From: Hydractinia symbiolongicarpus
Lineage: Eukaryota > Cnidaria > Hydrozoa > Anthoathecata > Hydractiniidae
Length of the DNA stretch: 64,000 bases
Direction of reading: 5' to 3'
Assembly: GCF_029227915.1 (NCBI RefSeq)
Contig: NC_079876.1
Location: 8,558,001-8,622,000 of the forward strand
Part shown: positions 51,780 to 64,000 of the stretch, in pieces
How the letters are laid out: every line of letters begins with the position of its first letter
How positions within the stretch are numbered: position 1 is the first letter of the stretch
Position numbers and translations under genes: made by a program
Notes under the pieces: model-generated
The model's database searches: none
Seen by the model: the letters and a program-made list of their open reading frames with translations, nothing else
What the model was told of the DNA's origin: nothing

Positions 51780-54370
51780 TCTTTGTATACTTTTGACTAT
51801 ACGGACCGACTCCAGGATTTACGGGAAATCGCAGGTTTTCGTTTGCCGGCGATTAAACTTCATTTATTCAGCGTCTCATCAAAAATGAAAACAGTTTTAA
51901 AAACTACAAGTCTCATGCGTTTTAGTGGTGAAAAAATAATTTAAAAAATCGTTCGGGAAATGAGTTTACTCACTGGGTACTTTCCTTGTATACTTTTAAC
52001 TATACGGACCGAGTCCGGGATTTACGGGAAATCGCGGGTTTTCGTTTGCCGGCGATTAAACTTCTTTTATTCAGCGTCTCATCAAAAATGAAAACATTTT
52101 TAAAAACTACAAGTCTTATGCGTTTTAGTGGTGAAAAAATAATTTAAAAAATCGTTCTGGAAATGAGTTTACTCCCTGGGTACTTTCTTTGTATAATTTT
52201 GACTATACGGGCCGAGTCCGGGATTTACAGGAAATCTCAGGTTTTCGTTTGCCGGCAATTAAACTGCTTTTATTCAGTGTCTCATCAAAAATGAAAACAT
52301 TCTTGAAAACTACAAGTCTCATGCGTTTTAGTGGTGAAATAATAATTTAAAAAATCGTTCGGGAAATGAGTTTACTTCCTGGGTACTTTTTTGTATACTT
52401 TTGACTATACGGGCCGAGTCCGGGGTTTACGGGAAATGGCGGGTTTTCGTTTGCCGGCGATTAAACTTCTTTTATTCAGCGTCTCATCAAAAATGAAAAC
52501 ATTTTTAAAAACTACAATTCTCATGCGTTGTAGTGGTGAAAAAATAATTTAAAAAATCGTTCGGGAAATGAGTTTACTCCCTGGGTACTTTCTTTGTATA
52601 CTTTTGACTATACGGGCCAAGCAGGGATTTACGGGAAATTGCGGGTTTTCGTTTGCCGGCGATTAAACTTCTTTTATTCAGCGTCTCATCAAAAATGAAA
52701 ACATTTTTAAAAACTACAAGTCTTATGCGTTTTAGTGGTGAAAAAATAATTTAAAAAATCGTTCTGGAAATGAGTTTACTCACAGGGTACTTTCTTTGCA
52801 TACATTCGACTATACGGGCCAAGCCCGGGATTTACGGAAATCGCGGGTTTTCGTTTTTCGGCGATTAAACCTCTTTCATTAAGCGTCTCATCAAAAATGA
52901 AAACATTTTTGAAAACTACAAGTCTCATGCGTTTTAGTGGTGAAAAAAAAAATTAAAAAATCGTTCGGGAAATGAGTTTACTCCCTGGGCACTTTCTTTG
53001 TATACATTCGACTATACGGGCCAAGCCCCGGATTTACGGGAAAACGCGGGATTTCGTTTGCCGGCGATTAAACTTCTTTCATTAAGCGTCTCATCAAAAA
53101 TGAAAACATTTTTAAAATTTACAAGTCTTATGCGTTTTAGTGGTGAAAAAATAATTTAAAAAATCGTTTTGGAAATGAGTTTACTCCCTGGGTACTTTCT
53201 TTGTATACTTTTGACTATACGGGCCGAGTCCGGGATTTAGGGAAATCGCAGGTTTTCGTTTGCCGGCGATTAAACTTCTTTTATTCAGCGTCTCATCAAA
53301 AATGAAAACATTTTTAAAAACTACAAATCTTATGCGTTTTAGTGGTGAAAAAATAATTTAAAAAATCGTTCTGGAAATGAGTTTACTCACAGGGTACTTT
53401 CTTTGTATACATTCGACTATACGGGCCAAGCCCCGGATTAACGGGAAAACGCAGGATTTCGTTTGCCGGCGATTAAACTGCTTTCATTAAGCGTCTCATC
53501 AAAAATGAAAACATTTTTAAAATTTACAAGTCTTATGCGTTTTAGTGGTGAAAAAATAATTTAAAAAAACGTTCTGGAAATGAGTTTACTCCCTGGGTAC
53601 TTTCTTTGTATACTTTTGACTATACGGGCCGCGTCCGGGATTTAGGGAAATCGCCGGTTTTCGTTTGCCGGCGATGAAACTGCTTTTATTCAGCGTCTCA
53701 TCAAAAATGAAAACATTTTTGAAAACTACAAGTCTCAGGCGTTTTAGTGGTGAAAAAATAATTTAAAAAATCGTTTGGGAAATGAGTTTACTCCCTGGGT
53801 ACTTTCTTTGTATACTTTTAACTATACGGACCGGGTCCAGGATTTACGGGAAATCGCAGGTTTTCGTTTGCCGGCGATTAAACTTCATTTATTCAGCGTC
53901 TCATCAAAAATGAAAACATTTTTAAAAACTACAAGTCTCATGCGTTTTAGTGGTGAAAAAATAATTTAAAAAATCGTTCGGGAAATGAGTTTACTCCCTG
54001 GGTACTTTCTTTGTATACTTTTGACTATACGGGCCGAGTCCGGGATTTAGGGAAATCGCAGGTTTTCGTTTGCCGGCGATTAAACTGCTTTTATTCAGCG
54101 TCTCATCAAAAATGAAAACATTTTTGAAAACTACAAGTCTCAGGCGTTTTAGTGGTGAAAAAATAATTTAAAAAATCGTTCGGGAAATGAGTTTACTCCC
54201 TGGGTACTTTCTTTGTATACATTCGACTATACGTGCCAAGCCCGGGATTTACGGGAAATCGCGGGTTTTCGTTTGCCGGCGATTAAACTGCTTTTATTCA
54301 GCGTCTCATCAAAAATGAAAACATTTTTGAAAACTACAAGTCTCATGCGTTTTAGTGGTGAAATAATAAT
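51780..54370 (+). repeat. Second copy of the 2.6-kb block
   Basis: Partner of 46,100-48,700. Its later part, from GTACTTTTTTGTATAC to the ATTAACGGG monomer, is itself copied again at 55.4-56.8, 57.4-58.8 and 59.2-60.6 kb. Confidence 0.85.
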
Positions 54371-54654
54371 TTAAAAAATCGTTTGGGAAATGCGTTTACT
54401 CCCTGGGTACTTTCTTTGTATACTTTTGACTATACGGGCCGAGTCCAGGATTTACGGGAAATCGCAGGTTTTCGTTTGCCGGCGATTAAACTTCATTTAT
54501 TCAGCGTCTCATCAAAAATGAAAACATTTTTAAAAACTACAAGTCTCATGCGTTTTAGTGGTGAAAAAGTAATTTAAAAAATCGTTCGGGAAATGAGTTT
54601 ACTCCCTGGGTACTTTCTTTGTATACTTTTGACTATACGGGCCGAGTCCGGGAT

Positions 54655-54785
54655 TTACGGGAAATCGCGGATTTTCGTTTGCCGGCGATTAAACTTCTTT
54701 TATTCAGCATCCCATCAAATATGAAAATATTTTTGAAAACTACAAGTCTCATGCGTTTAGTGGTAAAAAAATAATATAAAAAATC
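54655..54785 (+). repeat. Rare type C monomer
   Basis: Marked by GCATCCCATCAAATATGAAA, TATTTTTGAAAAC, GCGTTTAGTGGT and AATAATATAAAAAATCG. Equivalents lie at about 16,541, 18,163, 56,936, 61,588 and 62,196. The 54.7, 56.9, 61.6 and 62.2 kb copies are each followed by a monomer with GGGTTTTTGTTT, so this pair moved together. Confidence 0.8.
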
Positions 54786-57221
54786 GTTCGGGAAATGAGT
54801 TTACTCCCTGGGTACTTTCTTTGTATACTTTTGACTATACGGGCCAAGCCCGGGATTTACGGGAAATCGCGGGTTTTTGTTTGACAGCAATTAAACTTCT
54901 TTTATTCAGCGTCTCATCAAAAATGAAAACATTTTTAAAAACTTCAAGTCTTATGCGTTTTAGTGGTGAAAAAATAATTTAAAAAATCGTTCTGGAAATG
55001 AGTTTACTCCCTGGGTACTTTCTTTGTATACTTTTGACTATACGGGCCGAGTCCGGGATTTAGGGAAATCGCAGGTTTTCGTTTGCCGGCAATTAAACTT
55101 CTTTTATTCAGCGTCTCATCAAAAATGAAAACATTTTTAAAAACTACAAGTCTTATGCGTTTTAGTGGTGAAAAAATAATTTAAAAAATCGTTCTGGAAA
55201 TGAGTTTACTCCCTGGGTACTTTCTTTGTATAATTTTGACTATACGGGCCGAGTCCGGGATTTACAGGAAATCTCAGGTTTTCGTTTGCCGGCGATTAAA
55301 CTGCTTTTATTCAGTGTCTCATCAAAAATGAAAACATTCTTGAAAACTACAAGTCTCATGCGTTTTAGTGGTGAAATAATAATTTAAAAAATCGTTCGGG
55401 AAATGATTTTACTTCCTGGGTACTTTTTTGTATACTTTTGACTATACGGGCCGAGTCCGGGGTTTACGGGAAATGGCGGGTTTTCGTTTGCCGGCGATTA
55501 AACTTCTTTTATTCAGCGTCTCATCAAAAATGAAAACATTTTTAAAAACTACAATTCTCATGCGTTGTAGTGGTGAAAAAATAATTTAAAAAATCGTTCG
55601 GGAAATGAGTTTACTCCCTGGGTACTTTCTTTGTATACTTTTGACTATATGGGCCAAGCAGGGATTTACGGGAAATTGCGGGTTTTCGTTTGCCGGCGAT
55701 TAAACTTCTTTTATTCAGCGTCTCATCAAAAATGAAAACATTTTTAAAAACTACAAGTCTTATGCGTTTTAGTGGTGAAAAAATAATTTAAAAAATCGTT
55801 CTGGAAATGAGTTTACTCACAGGGTACTTTCTTTGCATACATTCGACTATACGGGCCAAGCCCGGGATTTACGGAAATCGCGGGTTTTCGTTTTTCGGCG
55901 ATTAAACCTCTTTCATTAAGCGTCTCATCAAAAATGAAAACATTTTTGAAAACTACAAGTCTCATGCGTTTTAGTGGTGAAAAAAAAAATTAAAAAATCA
56001 TTCGGGAAATGAGTTTACTCCCTGGGCACTTTCTTTGTATACATTCGACTATACGGGCCAAGCCCCGGATTTACGGGAAAACGCGGGATTTCGTTTGCCG
56101 GCGATTAAACTTCTTTCATTAAGCGTCTCATCAAAAATGAAAACATTTTTAAAATTTACAAGTCTTATGCGTTTTAGTGGTGAAAAAATAATTTAAAAAA
56201 TCGTTCTGGAAATGAGTTTACTCCCTGGGTACTTTCTTTGTATACTTTTGACTATACGGGCCGAGTCCGGGATTTAAGGAAATCGCAGGTTTTCGTTTGC
56301 CGGCGATTAAACTTCTTTTATTCAGCGTCTCATCAAAAATGAAAACATTTTTAAAAACTACAAATCTTATGCGTTTTAGTGGTGAAAAAATAATTTAAAA
56401 AATCGTTCTGGAAATGAGTTTACTCACAGGGTACTTTCTTTGTATACATTCGACTATACGGGCCAAGCCCCGGATTAACGGGAAAACGCAGGATTTCGTT
56501 TGCCGGCGATTAAACTGCTTTCATTAAGCGTCTCATCAAAAATGAAAACATTTTTAAAATTTACAAGTCTTATGCGTTTTAGTGGTGAAAAAATAATTTA
56601 AAAAAACGTTCTGGAAATGAGTTTACTCCCTGGGTACTTTCTTTGTATACTTTTGACTATACGGGCCGAGTCCGGGATTTAGGGAAATCGCAGGTTTTCG
56701 TTTGCCGGCGATTAAACTGCTTTTATTCAGCGTCTCATCAAAAATGAAAACATTTTTGAAAACTACAAGTCTCAGGCGTTTTAGTGGTGAAAAAATAATT
56801 TAAAAAATCGTTTGGGAAATAAGTTTACTCCCTGGGTACTTTCTTTGTATACTTTTGACTATACGGGCCGGGTCCAGGATTTACGGGAAATCGCGGATTT
56901 TCGTTTGCCGGCGATTAAACTTCTTTTATTCAGCATCCCATCAAATATGAAAATATTTTTGAAAACTACAAGTCTCATGCGTTTAGTGGTAAAAAAATAA
57001 TATAAAAAATCGTTCGGGAAATGAGTTTACTCCCTGGGTACTTTCTTTGTATACTTTTGACTATACGGGCCAAGCCCGGGATTTACGGGAAATCGCGGGT
57101 TTTTGTTTGACAGCGATTAAACTTCTTTTATTCAGCGTCTCATCAAAAATGAAAACATTTTTAAAAACTTCAAGTCTTATGCGTTTTAGTGGTGAAAAAA
57201 TAATTTAAAAAATCGTTCTGG

Positions 57222-60200
57222 AAATGAGTTTACTCCCTGGGTACTTTCTTTGTATACTTTTGACTATACGGGCCGAGTCCGGGATTTAGGGAAATCGCAG
57301 GTTTTCGTTTGCCGGCGATTAAACTTCTTTTATTCAGCGTCTCATCAAAAATGAAAACATTTTTAAAAACTACAAGTCTCATGCGTTTTAGTGGTGAAAT
57401 AATAATTTAAAAAATCGTTCGGGAAATGAGTTTACTTCCTGGGTACTTTTTTGTATACTTTTGACTATACGGACCGAGTCCGGGGTTTACGGGAAATGGC
57501 GGGTTTTCGTTTGCCGGCGATTAAACTTCTTTTATTCAGCGTCTCATCAAAAATGAAAACATTTTTAAAAACTACAATTCTCATGCGTTGTAGTGGTGAA
57601 AAAATAATTTAAAAAATCGTTCGGGAAATGAGTTTACTCCCTGGGTACTTTCTTTGTATACTTTTGACTATACGGGCCAAGCAGGGATTTACGGGAAATT
57701 GCGGGTTTTCGTTTGCCGGCGATTAAACTTCTTTTATTCAGCGTCTCATCAAAAATGAAAACATTTTTAAAAACTACAAGTCTTATGCGTTTTAGTGGTG
57801 AAAAAATAATTTAAAAAATCGTTCTGGAAATGAGTTTACTCACAGGGTACTTTCTTTGCATACATTCGACTATACGGGCCAAGCCCGGGATTTACGGAAA
57901 TCGCGGGTTTTCGTTTTTCGGCGATTAAACCTCTTTGATTAAGCGTCTCATCAAAAATGAAAACATTTTTGAAAACTACAAGTCTCATGCGTTTTAGTGG
58001 TGAAAAAAAAAATTAAAAAATCGTTCGGGAAATGAGTTTACTCCCTGGGCACTTTCTTTGTATACATTCGACTATACGGGCCAAGCCCCGGATTTACGGT
58101 AAAACGCGGGATTTCGTTTGCCGGCGATTAAACTTCTTTCATTAAGCGTCTCATCAAAAATGAAAACATTTTTAAAATTTACAAGTCTTATGCGTTTTAG
58201 TGGTGAAAAAATAATTTAAAAAATCGTTCTGGAAATGAGTTTACTCCCTGGGTACTTTCTTTGTATACTTTTGACTATACGGGCCGAGTCCGGGATTTAG
58301 GGAAATCGCAGGTTTTCGTTTGCCGGCGATTAAACTTCTTTTATTCAGCGTCTCATCAAAAATGAAAACATTTTTAAAAACTACAAATCTTATGCGTTTT
58401 AGTGGTGAAAAATAATTTAAAAAATCGTTCTGGAAATGAGTTTACTCACAGGGTACTTTCTTTGTATACATTCGACTATACGGGCCAAGCCCCGGATTAA
58501 CGGGAAAACGCAGGATTTCGTTTGCCGGCGATTAAACTGCTTTCATTAAGCGTCTCATCAAAAATGAAAACATTTTTAAAATTTACAAGTCTTATGCGTT
58601 TTAGTGGTGAAAAAATAATTTAAAAAAACGTTCTGGAAATGAGTTTACTCCCTGGGTACTTTCTTTGTATACTTTTGACTATACGGGCCGAGTCCGGGAT
58701 TTAGGGAAATCGCAGGTTTTCGTTTGCCGGCGATTAAACTGCTTTTATTCAGCGTCTCATCAAAAATGAAAACATTTTTGAAAACTACAAGTCTCAGGCG
58801 TTTTAGTGGTGAAAAAATAATTTAAAAAATCGTTTGGGAAATGAGTTTACTCCCTGGGTACTTTCTTTGTATACTTTTGACTATACGGACCGGGTCCAGG
58901 ATTTACGGGAAATCGCAGGTTTTCGTTTGCCGGCGATTAAACTTCATTTATTCAGCGTCTCATCAAAAATGAAAACATTTTTAAAAACTACAAGTCTCAT
59001 GCGTTTTAGTGGTGAAAAAATAATTTAAAAAATCGTTCGGGAAATGAGTTTACTCCCTGGGTACTTTCTTTGTATACTTTTGACTATACGGGCCGAGTCC
59101 GGGATTTAGGGAAATCGCAGGTTTTCGTTTGCCGGCGATTAAACTTCTTTTATTCAGCGTCTCATCAAAAATGAAAACATTTTTAAAAACTACAAGTCTC
59201 ATGCGTTTTAGTGGTGAAATAATAATTTAAAAAATCGTTCGGGAAATGAGTTTACTTCCTGGGTACTTTTTTGTATACTTTTGACTATACGGACCGAGTC
59301 CGGGGTTTACGGGAAATGGCGGGTTTTCGTTTGCCGGCGATTAAACTTCTTTTATTCAGCGTCTCATCAAAAATGAAAACATTTTTAAAAACTACAATTC
59401 TCATGCGTTGTAGTGGTGAAAAAATAATTTAAAAAATCGTTCGGGAAATGAGTTTACTCCCTGGGTACTTTCTTTGTATACTTTTGACTATACGGGCCAA
59501 GCAGGGATTTACGGGAAATTGCGGGTTTTCGTTTGCCGGCGATTAAACTTCTTTTATTCAGCGTCTCATCAAAAATGAAAACATTTTTAAAAACTACAAG
59601 TCTTATGCGTTTTAGTGGTGAAAAAATAATTTAAAAAATCGTTCTGGAAATGAGTTTACTCACAGGGTACTTTCTTTGCATACATTCGACTATACGGGCC
59701 AAGCCCGGGATTTACGGAAATCGCGGGTTTTCGTTTTTCGGCGATTAAACCTCTTTGATTAAGCGTCTCATCAAAAATGAAAACATTTTTGAAAACTACA
59801 AGTCTCATGCGTTTTAGTGGTGAAAAAAAAAATTAAAAAATCGTTCGGGAAATGAGTTTACTCCCTGGGCACTTTCTTTGTATACATTCGACTATACGGG
59901 CCAAGCCCCGGATTTACGGTAAAACGCGGGATTTCGTTTGCCGGCGATTAAACTTCTTTCATTAAGCGTCTCATCAAAAATGAAAACATTTTTAAAATTT
60001 ACAAGTCTTATGCGTTTTAGTGGTGAAAAAATAATTTAAAAAATCGTTCTGGAAATGAGTTTACTCCCTGGGTACTTTCTTTGTATACTTTTGACTATAC
60101 GGGCCGAGTCCGGGATTTTGGGAAATCGCAGGTTTTCGTTTGCCGGCGATTAAACTTCTTTTATTCAGCGTCTCATCAAAAATGAAAACATTTTTAAAAA

Positions 60201-60965
60201 CTACAAATCTTATGCGTTTTAGTGGTGAAAAATAATTTAAAAAATCGTTCTGGAAATGAGTTTACTCACAGGGTACTTTCTTTGTATACATTCGACTATA
60301 CGGGCCAAGCCCCGGATTAACGGGAAAACGCAGGATTTCGTTTGCCGGCGATTAAACTGCTTTCATTAAGCGTCTCATCAAAAATGAAAACATTTTTAAA
60401 ATTTACAAGTCTTATGCGTTTTAGTGGTGAAAAAATAATTTAAAAAAACGTTCTGGAAATGAGTTTACTCCCTGGGTACTTTCTTTGTATACTTTTGACT
60501 ATACGGGCCGAGTCCGGGATTTAGGGAAATCGCAGGTTTTCGTTTGCCGGCGATTAAACTGCTTTTATTCAGCGTCTCATCAAAAATGAAAACATTTTTG
60601 AAAACTACAAGTCTCAGGCGTTTTAGTGGTGAAAAAATAATTTAAAAAATCGTTTGGGAAATGAGTTTACTCCCTGGGTACTTTCTTTGTATACTTTTGA
60701 CTATACGGACCGGGTCCAGGATTTACGGGAAATCGCAGGTTTTCGTTTGCCGGCGATTAAACTTCATTTATTCAGCGTCTCATCAAAAATGAAAACATTT
60801 TTAAAAACTACAAGTCTCATGCGTTTTAGTGGTGAAAAAATAATTTAAAAAATCGTTCGGGAAATGAGTTTACTCCCTGGGTACTTTCTTTGTATACTTT
60901 TGACTATACGGGCCGAGTCCGGGATTTAGGGAAATCGCAGGTTTTCGTTTGCCGGCGATTAAACT
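57222..60965 (+). repeat. Nine-monomer tandem duplication, 1820 bp
   Basis: The copies are about 57,222-59,041 and 59,042-60,862, with similarity to 60,965. Shared rare markers are CTCTTTGATTAAG (57,930 and 59,751), TTTACGGTAAAACG (58,093 and 59,913) and the one-base-shorter GGTGAAAAATAATTT (58,403 and 60,223). The copies are nearly identical. Confidence 0.92.
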
Positions 60966-63900
60966 GCTTTTATTCAGCGTCTCATCAAAAATGAAAACAT
61001 TTTTGAAAACTACAAGTCTCAGGCGTTTTAGTGGTGAAAAAATAATTTAAAAAATCGTTCGGGAAATGAGTTTACTCCCTGGGTACTTTCTTTGTATACA
61101 TTCGACTATACGTGCCAAGCCCGGGATTTACGGGAAATCGCGGGTTTTAGTTTGCCGGCGATTAAACTGCTTTTATTCAGCGTCTCATCAAAAATGAAAA
61201 CATTTTTGAAAACTACAAGTCTCATGCGTTTTAGTGGTGAAATAATAATTTAAAAAATCGTTTGGGAAATGAGTTTACTCCCTGGGTACTTTCTTTGTAT
61301 ACTTTTGACTATACGGGCCGAGTCCAGGATTTACGGGAAATCGCAGGTTTTCGTTTGCCGGCGATTAAACTTCATTTATTCAGCGTCTCATCAAAAATGA
61401 AAACATTTTTAAAAACTACAAGTCTCATGCGTTTTAGTGGTGAAAAAGTAATTTAAAAAATCGTTCGGGAAATGAGTTTACTCCCTGGGTACTTTCTTTG
61501 TATACTTTTGACTATACGGGCCGAGTCCGGGATTTACGGGAAATCGCGGATTTTCGTTTGCCGGCGATTAAACTTCTTTTATTCAGCATCCCATCAAATA
61601 TGAAAATATTTTTAAAAACTACAAGTCTCATGCGTTTAGTGGTAAAAAAATAATATAAAAAATCGTTCGGGAAATGAGTTTACTCCCTGGGTACTTTCTT
61701 TGTATACTTTTGACTATACGGGCCAAGCCCGGGATTTACGGGAAATCGCGGGTTTTTGTTTGACAGCGATTAAACTTCTTTTATTCAGCGTCTCATCAAA
61801 AATGAAAACATTTTTAAAAACTTCAAGTCTTATGCGTTTTAGTGGTGAAAAAATAATTTAAAAAATCGTTCTGGAAATGAGTTTACTCCCTGGGTACTTT
61901 CTTTGTATACTTTTGACTATACGGGCCGAGTCCGGGATTTAGGGAAATCGCAGGTTTTCGTTTGCCGGCGATTAAACTGCTTTTATTCAGCGTCTCATCA
62001 AAAATGAAAACATTTTTGAAAACTACAAGTCTCATGCGTTTTAGTGGTGAAAAAATAATTTAAAAAATCGTTCTGGAAATGAGTTTACTCACAGGGTACT
62101 TTCTTTGTATACATTCGACTATACGTGCCAAGCCCGGGATTTACGGGAAATCGCGGATTTTCGTTTGCCGGCGATTGAACTTCTTTTATTCAGCGTCCCA
62201 TCAAATATGAAAATATTTTTGAAAACTACAAGTCTCATGCGTTTAGTGGTAAAAAAAAATTATAAAAAATCGTTCGGGAAATGAGTTTACTCCCTGGGTA
62301 CTTTCTTTGTATACTTTTGACTATACGGGCCAAGCCCGGGATTTACAGGAAATCGCGGGTTTTTGTTTCACAGCGATTAAACTTCTTTTATTCAGCGTCT
62401 CATCAAAAATGAAAACATTTTTAAAAACTTCAAGTCTTATGCGTTTTAGTGGTGAAAAAATAATTTAAAAAATCGTTCTGGAAATGAGTTTACTCCCTGG
62501 GTACTTTCTTTGTATACTTTTGACTATACGGGCCGAGTCCGGGATTTAGGGAAATCGCAGGTTTTCGTTTGCCGGCGATTAAACTGCTTTTATTCAGCGT
62601 CTCATCAAAAATGAAAACATTTTTGAAAACTACAAGTCTCATGCGTTTTAGTGGTGAAAAAATAATTTAAAAAATCGTTCTGGAAATGAGTTTACTCACA
62701 GGGTACTTTCTTTGTATACATTCGACTATACGTGCCAAGCCCGGGATTTACGGGAAATCGCGGGTTTTCGTTTGCCGGCGATTAAACTGCTTTTATTCAG
62801 CGTCTCATCAAAAATGAAAACATTCTTGAAAACTACAAGTCTCATGCGTTTTAGTGGTGAAATAATAATTTAAAAAATCGTTTGGGAAATGAGTTTACTC
62901 CCTGGGTACTTTCTTTGTATACTTTTGACTATACGGACCGAGTCCAGGATTTACGGGAAATCGCAGGTTTTCGTTTGCCGGCGATTAAACTCCATTTATT
63001 CAGCGTCTCATCAAAAATGAAAACATTTTTAAAAACTACAAGTCTCATGCGTTTTAGTGGTGAAAAAATAATTTAAAAAATCGTTCGGGAAATGAGTTTA
63101 CTCACTGGGTACTTTCCTTGTATACTTTTAACTATATGGACCGAGTCCGGGATTTACGGGAAATCGCGGGTTTTCGTTTGCCGGCGATTAAACTTCTTTT
63201 ATTCAGCGTCTCATCAAAAATGAAAACATTTTTAAAAACTACAAGTCTTATGCGTTTTAGTGGTGAAAAAATAATTTAAAAAATCGTTCTGGAAATGAGT
63301 TTACTCCCTGGGTACTCTCTTTGTATAATTTTGACTATACGGGCCGAGTCCGGGATTTACAGGAAATCTCAGATTTTCGTTTGCCGGCGATTAAACTGCT
63401 TTTATTCAGTGTCTCATCAAAAATGAAAACATTCTTGAAAACTACAAGTCTCATGCGTTTTAGTGGTGAAATAATAATTTAAAAAATCGTTCGGGAAATG
63501 AGTTTACTCCCTGGGTACTTTTTTGTATACTTTTGACTATACGGGCCGAGTCCGGGGTTTACGGGAAATGGCGGGTTTTCGTTTGCCGGCGATTAAACTT
63601 CTTTTATTCAGCGTCTCATCAAAAATGAAAACATTTTTAAAAACTACAAGTCTCATGCGTTGTAGTGGTGAAAAAATAATTTAAAAAATCGTTCGGGAAA
63701 TGAGTTTACTCCCTGGGTACTTTCTTTGTATACTTTTGACTATACGGGCCAAGCAGGGATTTACGGGAAATTGCAGGTTTTCGTTTGCCGGCGATTAAAC
63801 TTCTTTTATTCAGCGTCTCATCAAAAATGAAAACATTTTTAAAAACTACAAGTCTTATGCGTTTTAGTGGTGAAAAAATAATTTAAAAAATCGTTCTGGA

Positions 63901-64000
63901 AATGAGTTTACTCACAGGGTACTTTCTTTCCATACATTCGACTATACGGGCCAAGCCCTGGATTTACGGAAATCGCGGGTTTTCGTTTTTCGGCGATTAA

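Larger units (their letters stand above)
39077..64000 (+). repeat. Satellite array, forward block 7
   Basis: About 123 forward monomers with no further inversion. They are organised as successive duplications of 5, 6, 9 and 10 monomers and one block repeated at 5.67 kb distance. The marker ATTAACGGG (instead of ATTTACGGG) at 47,766, 53,438, 56,474, 58,496 and 60,316 tracks repeated copying of one unit. The array runs off the right edge of the window. Confidence 0.97.

Noticed and set aside
178-63076. About 50 open frames of 61-131 codons, most giving one near-identical 64-residue peptide
   Set aside because: They are the same frame of the same satellite monomer. Most start only at TTG or GTG (for example TTGGGAAATGAG), which a eukaryote would rarely use. 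They appear or vanish with single changes (GTTTGGG against GTTCGGG), and neighbouring monomers shift frame because 203 is not a multiple of 3. No family resemblance is visible.
1-64000. CRISPR array
   Set aside because: The repeat is regular, but the whole 203 bp unit is conserved with no short repeat separating unique spacers, and there are no cas genes.
1-64000. tRNA, rRNA, telomere repeat or bacterial promoter/operon signals
   Set aside because: No cloverleaf, rRNA-like segment or short telomeric repeat was recognised; TATA-like GTATAC and A runs recur in every monomer and carry no positional meaning.

Overview
The whole 64 kb window is one tandem satellite-DNA array. I see no gene, RNA gene, transposon or stretch of unique sequence. 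The repeat unit (monomer) is about 203 bp; one hand-counted consensus copy is 203 bp with 76 G+C (37% GC). At that length the window holds roughly 315 copies, which differ by point changes and 1-3 bp indels, mostly in A runs. Pure satellite over this length, with higher-order repeats and inversions, is typical of eukaryotic heterochromatin (centromeric, pericentromeric or subtelomeric). I do not recognise the monomer and cannot name the organism or chromosome region.

Monomer coordinates used here: position 1 is the A of AAATGAGTTT. Landmarks are GTATAC at 31-36, spaced GGG runs between 49 and 81, GCCGGC at 91-96, a hairpin dyad at 125-146, and an A-rich tail at 176-196. Two main types intermix. 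Type A has CTTTTGAC and GAGTCC, with TTCTTTTATTCAG after the GCCGGC region. Type B has CATTCGAC and AAGCCC, usually with CTCTTTCATTAAG or a near variant. A rare type C carries CCCATCAAAT.

Layout: 1-18,314 forward; 18,319-24,755 mostly reverse, interrupted by two short forward islands; 24,756-64,000 mostly forward, interrupted by three reverse islands of about 290 bp. There are six forward-to-reverse and six reverse-to-forward switches. Within each class all six share one junction sequence (some seen as its reverse complement), so each class looks like one founding event later copied.

On top of this lie tandem and dispersed duplications of many sizes: about 203, 608, 716, 810, 1012-1014, 1214, 1419, 1620, 1820 and 1932 bp, plus a 5.67 kb offset. 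Most are whole numbers of monomers, as expected from in-register unequal exchange. The 716 and 1932 bp units instead include a half monomer. The reverse segment at 21.7-24.0 kb matches 29.1-33.9 kb of the forward array but lacks both of those duplications, so it records an earlier state.

All start and end points of duplications were placed by eye and are good to a few tens of bases. Junction positions are closer, to a few bases.
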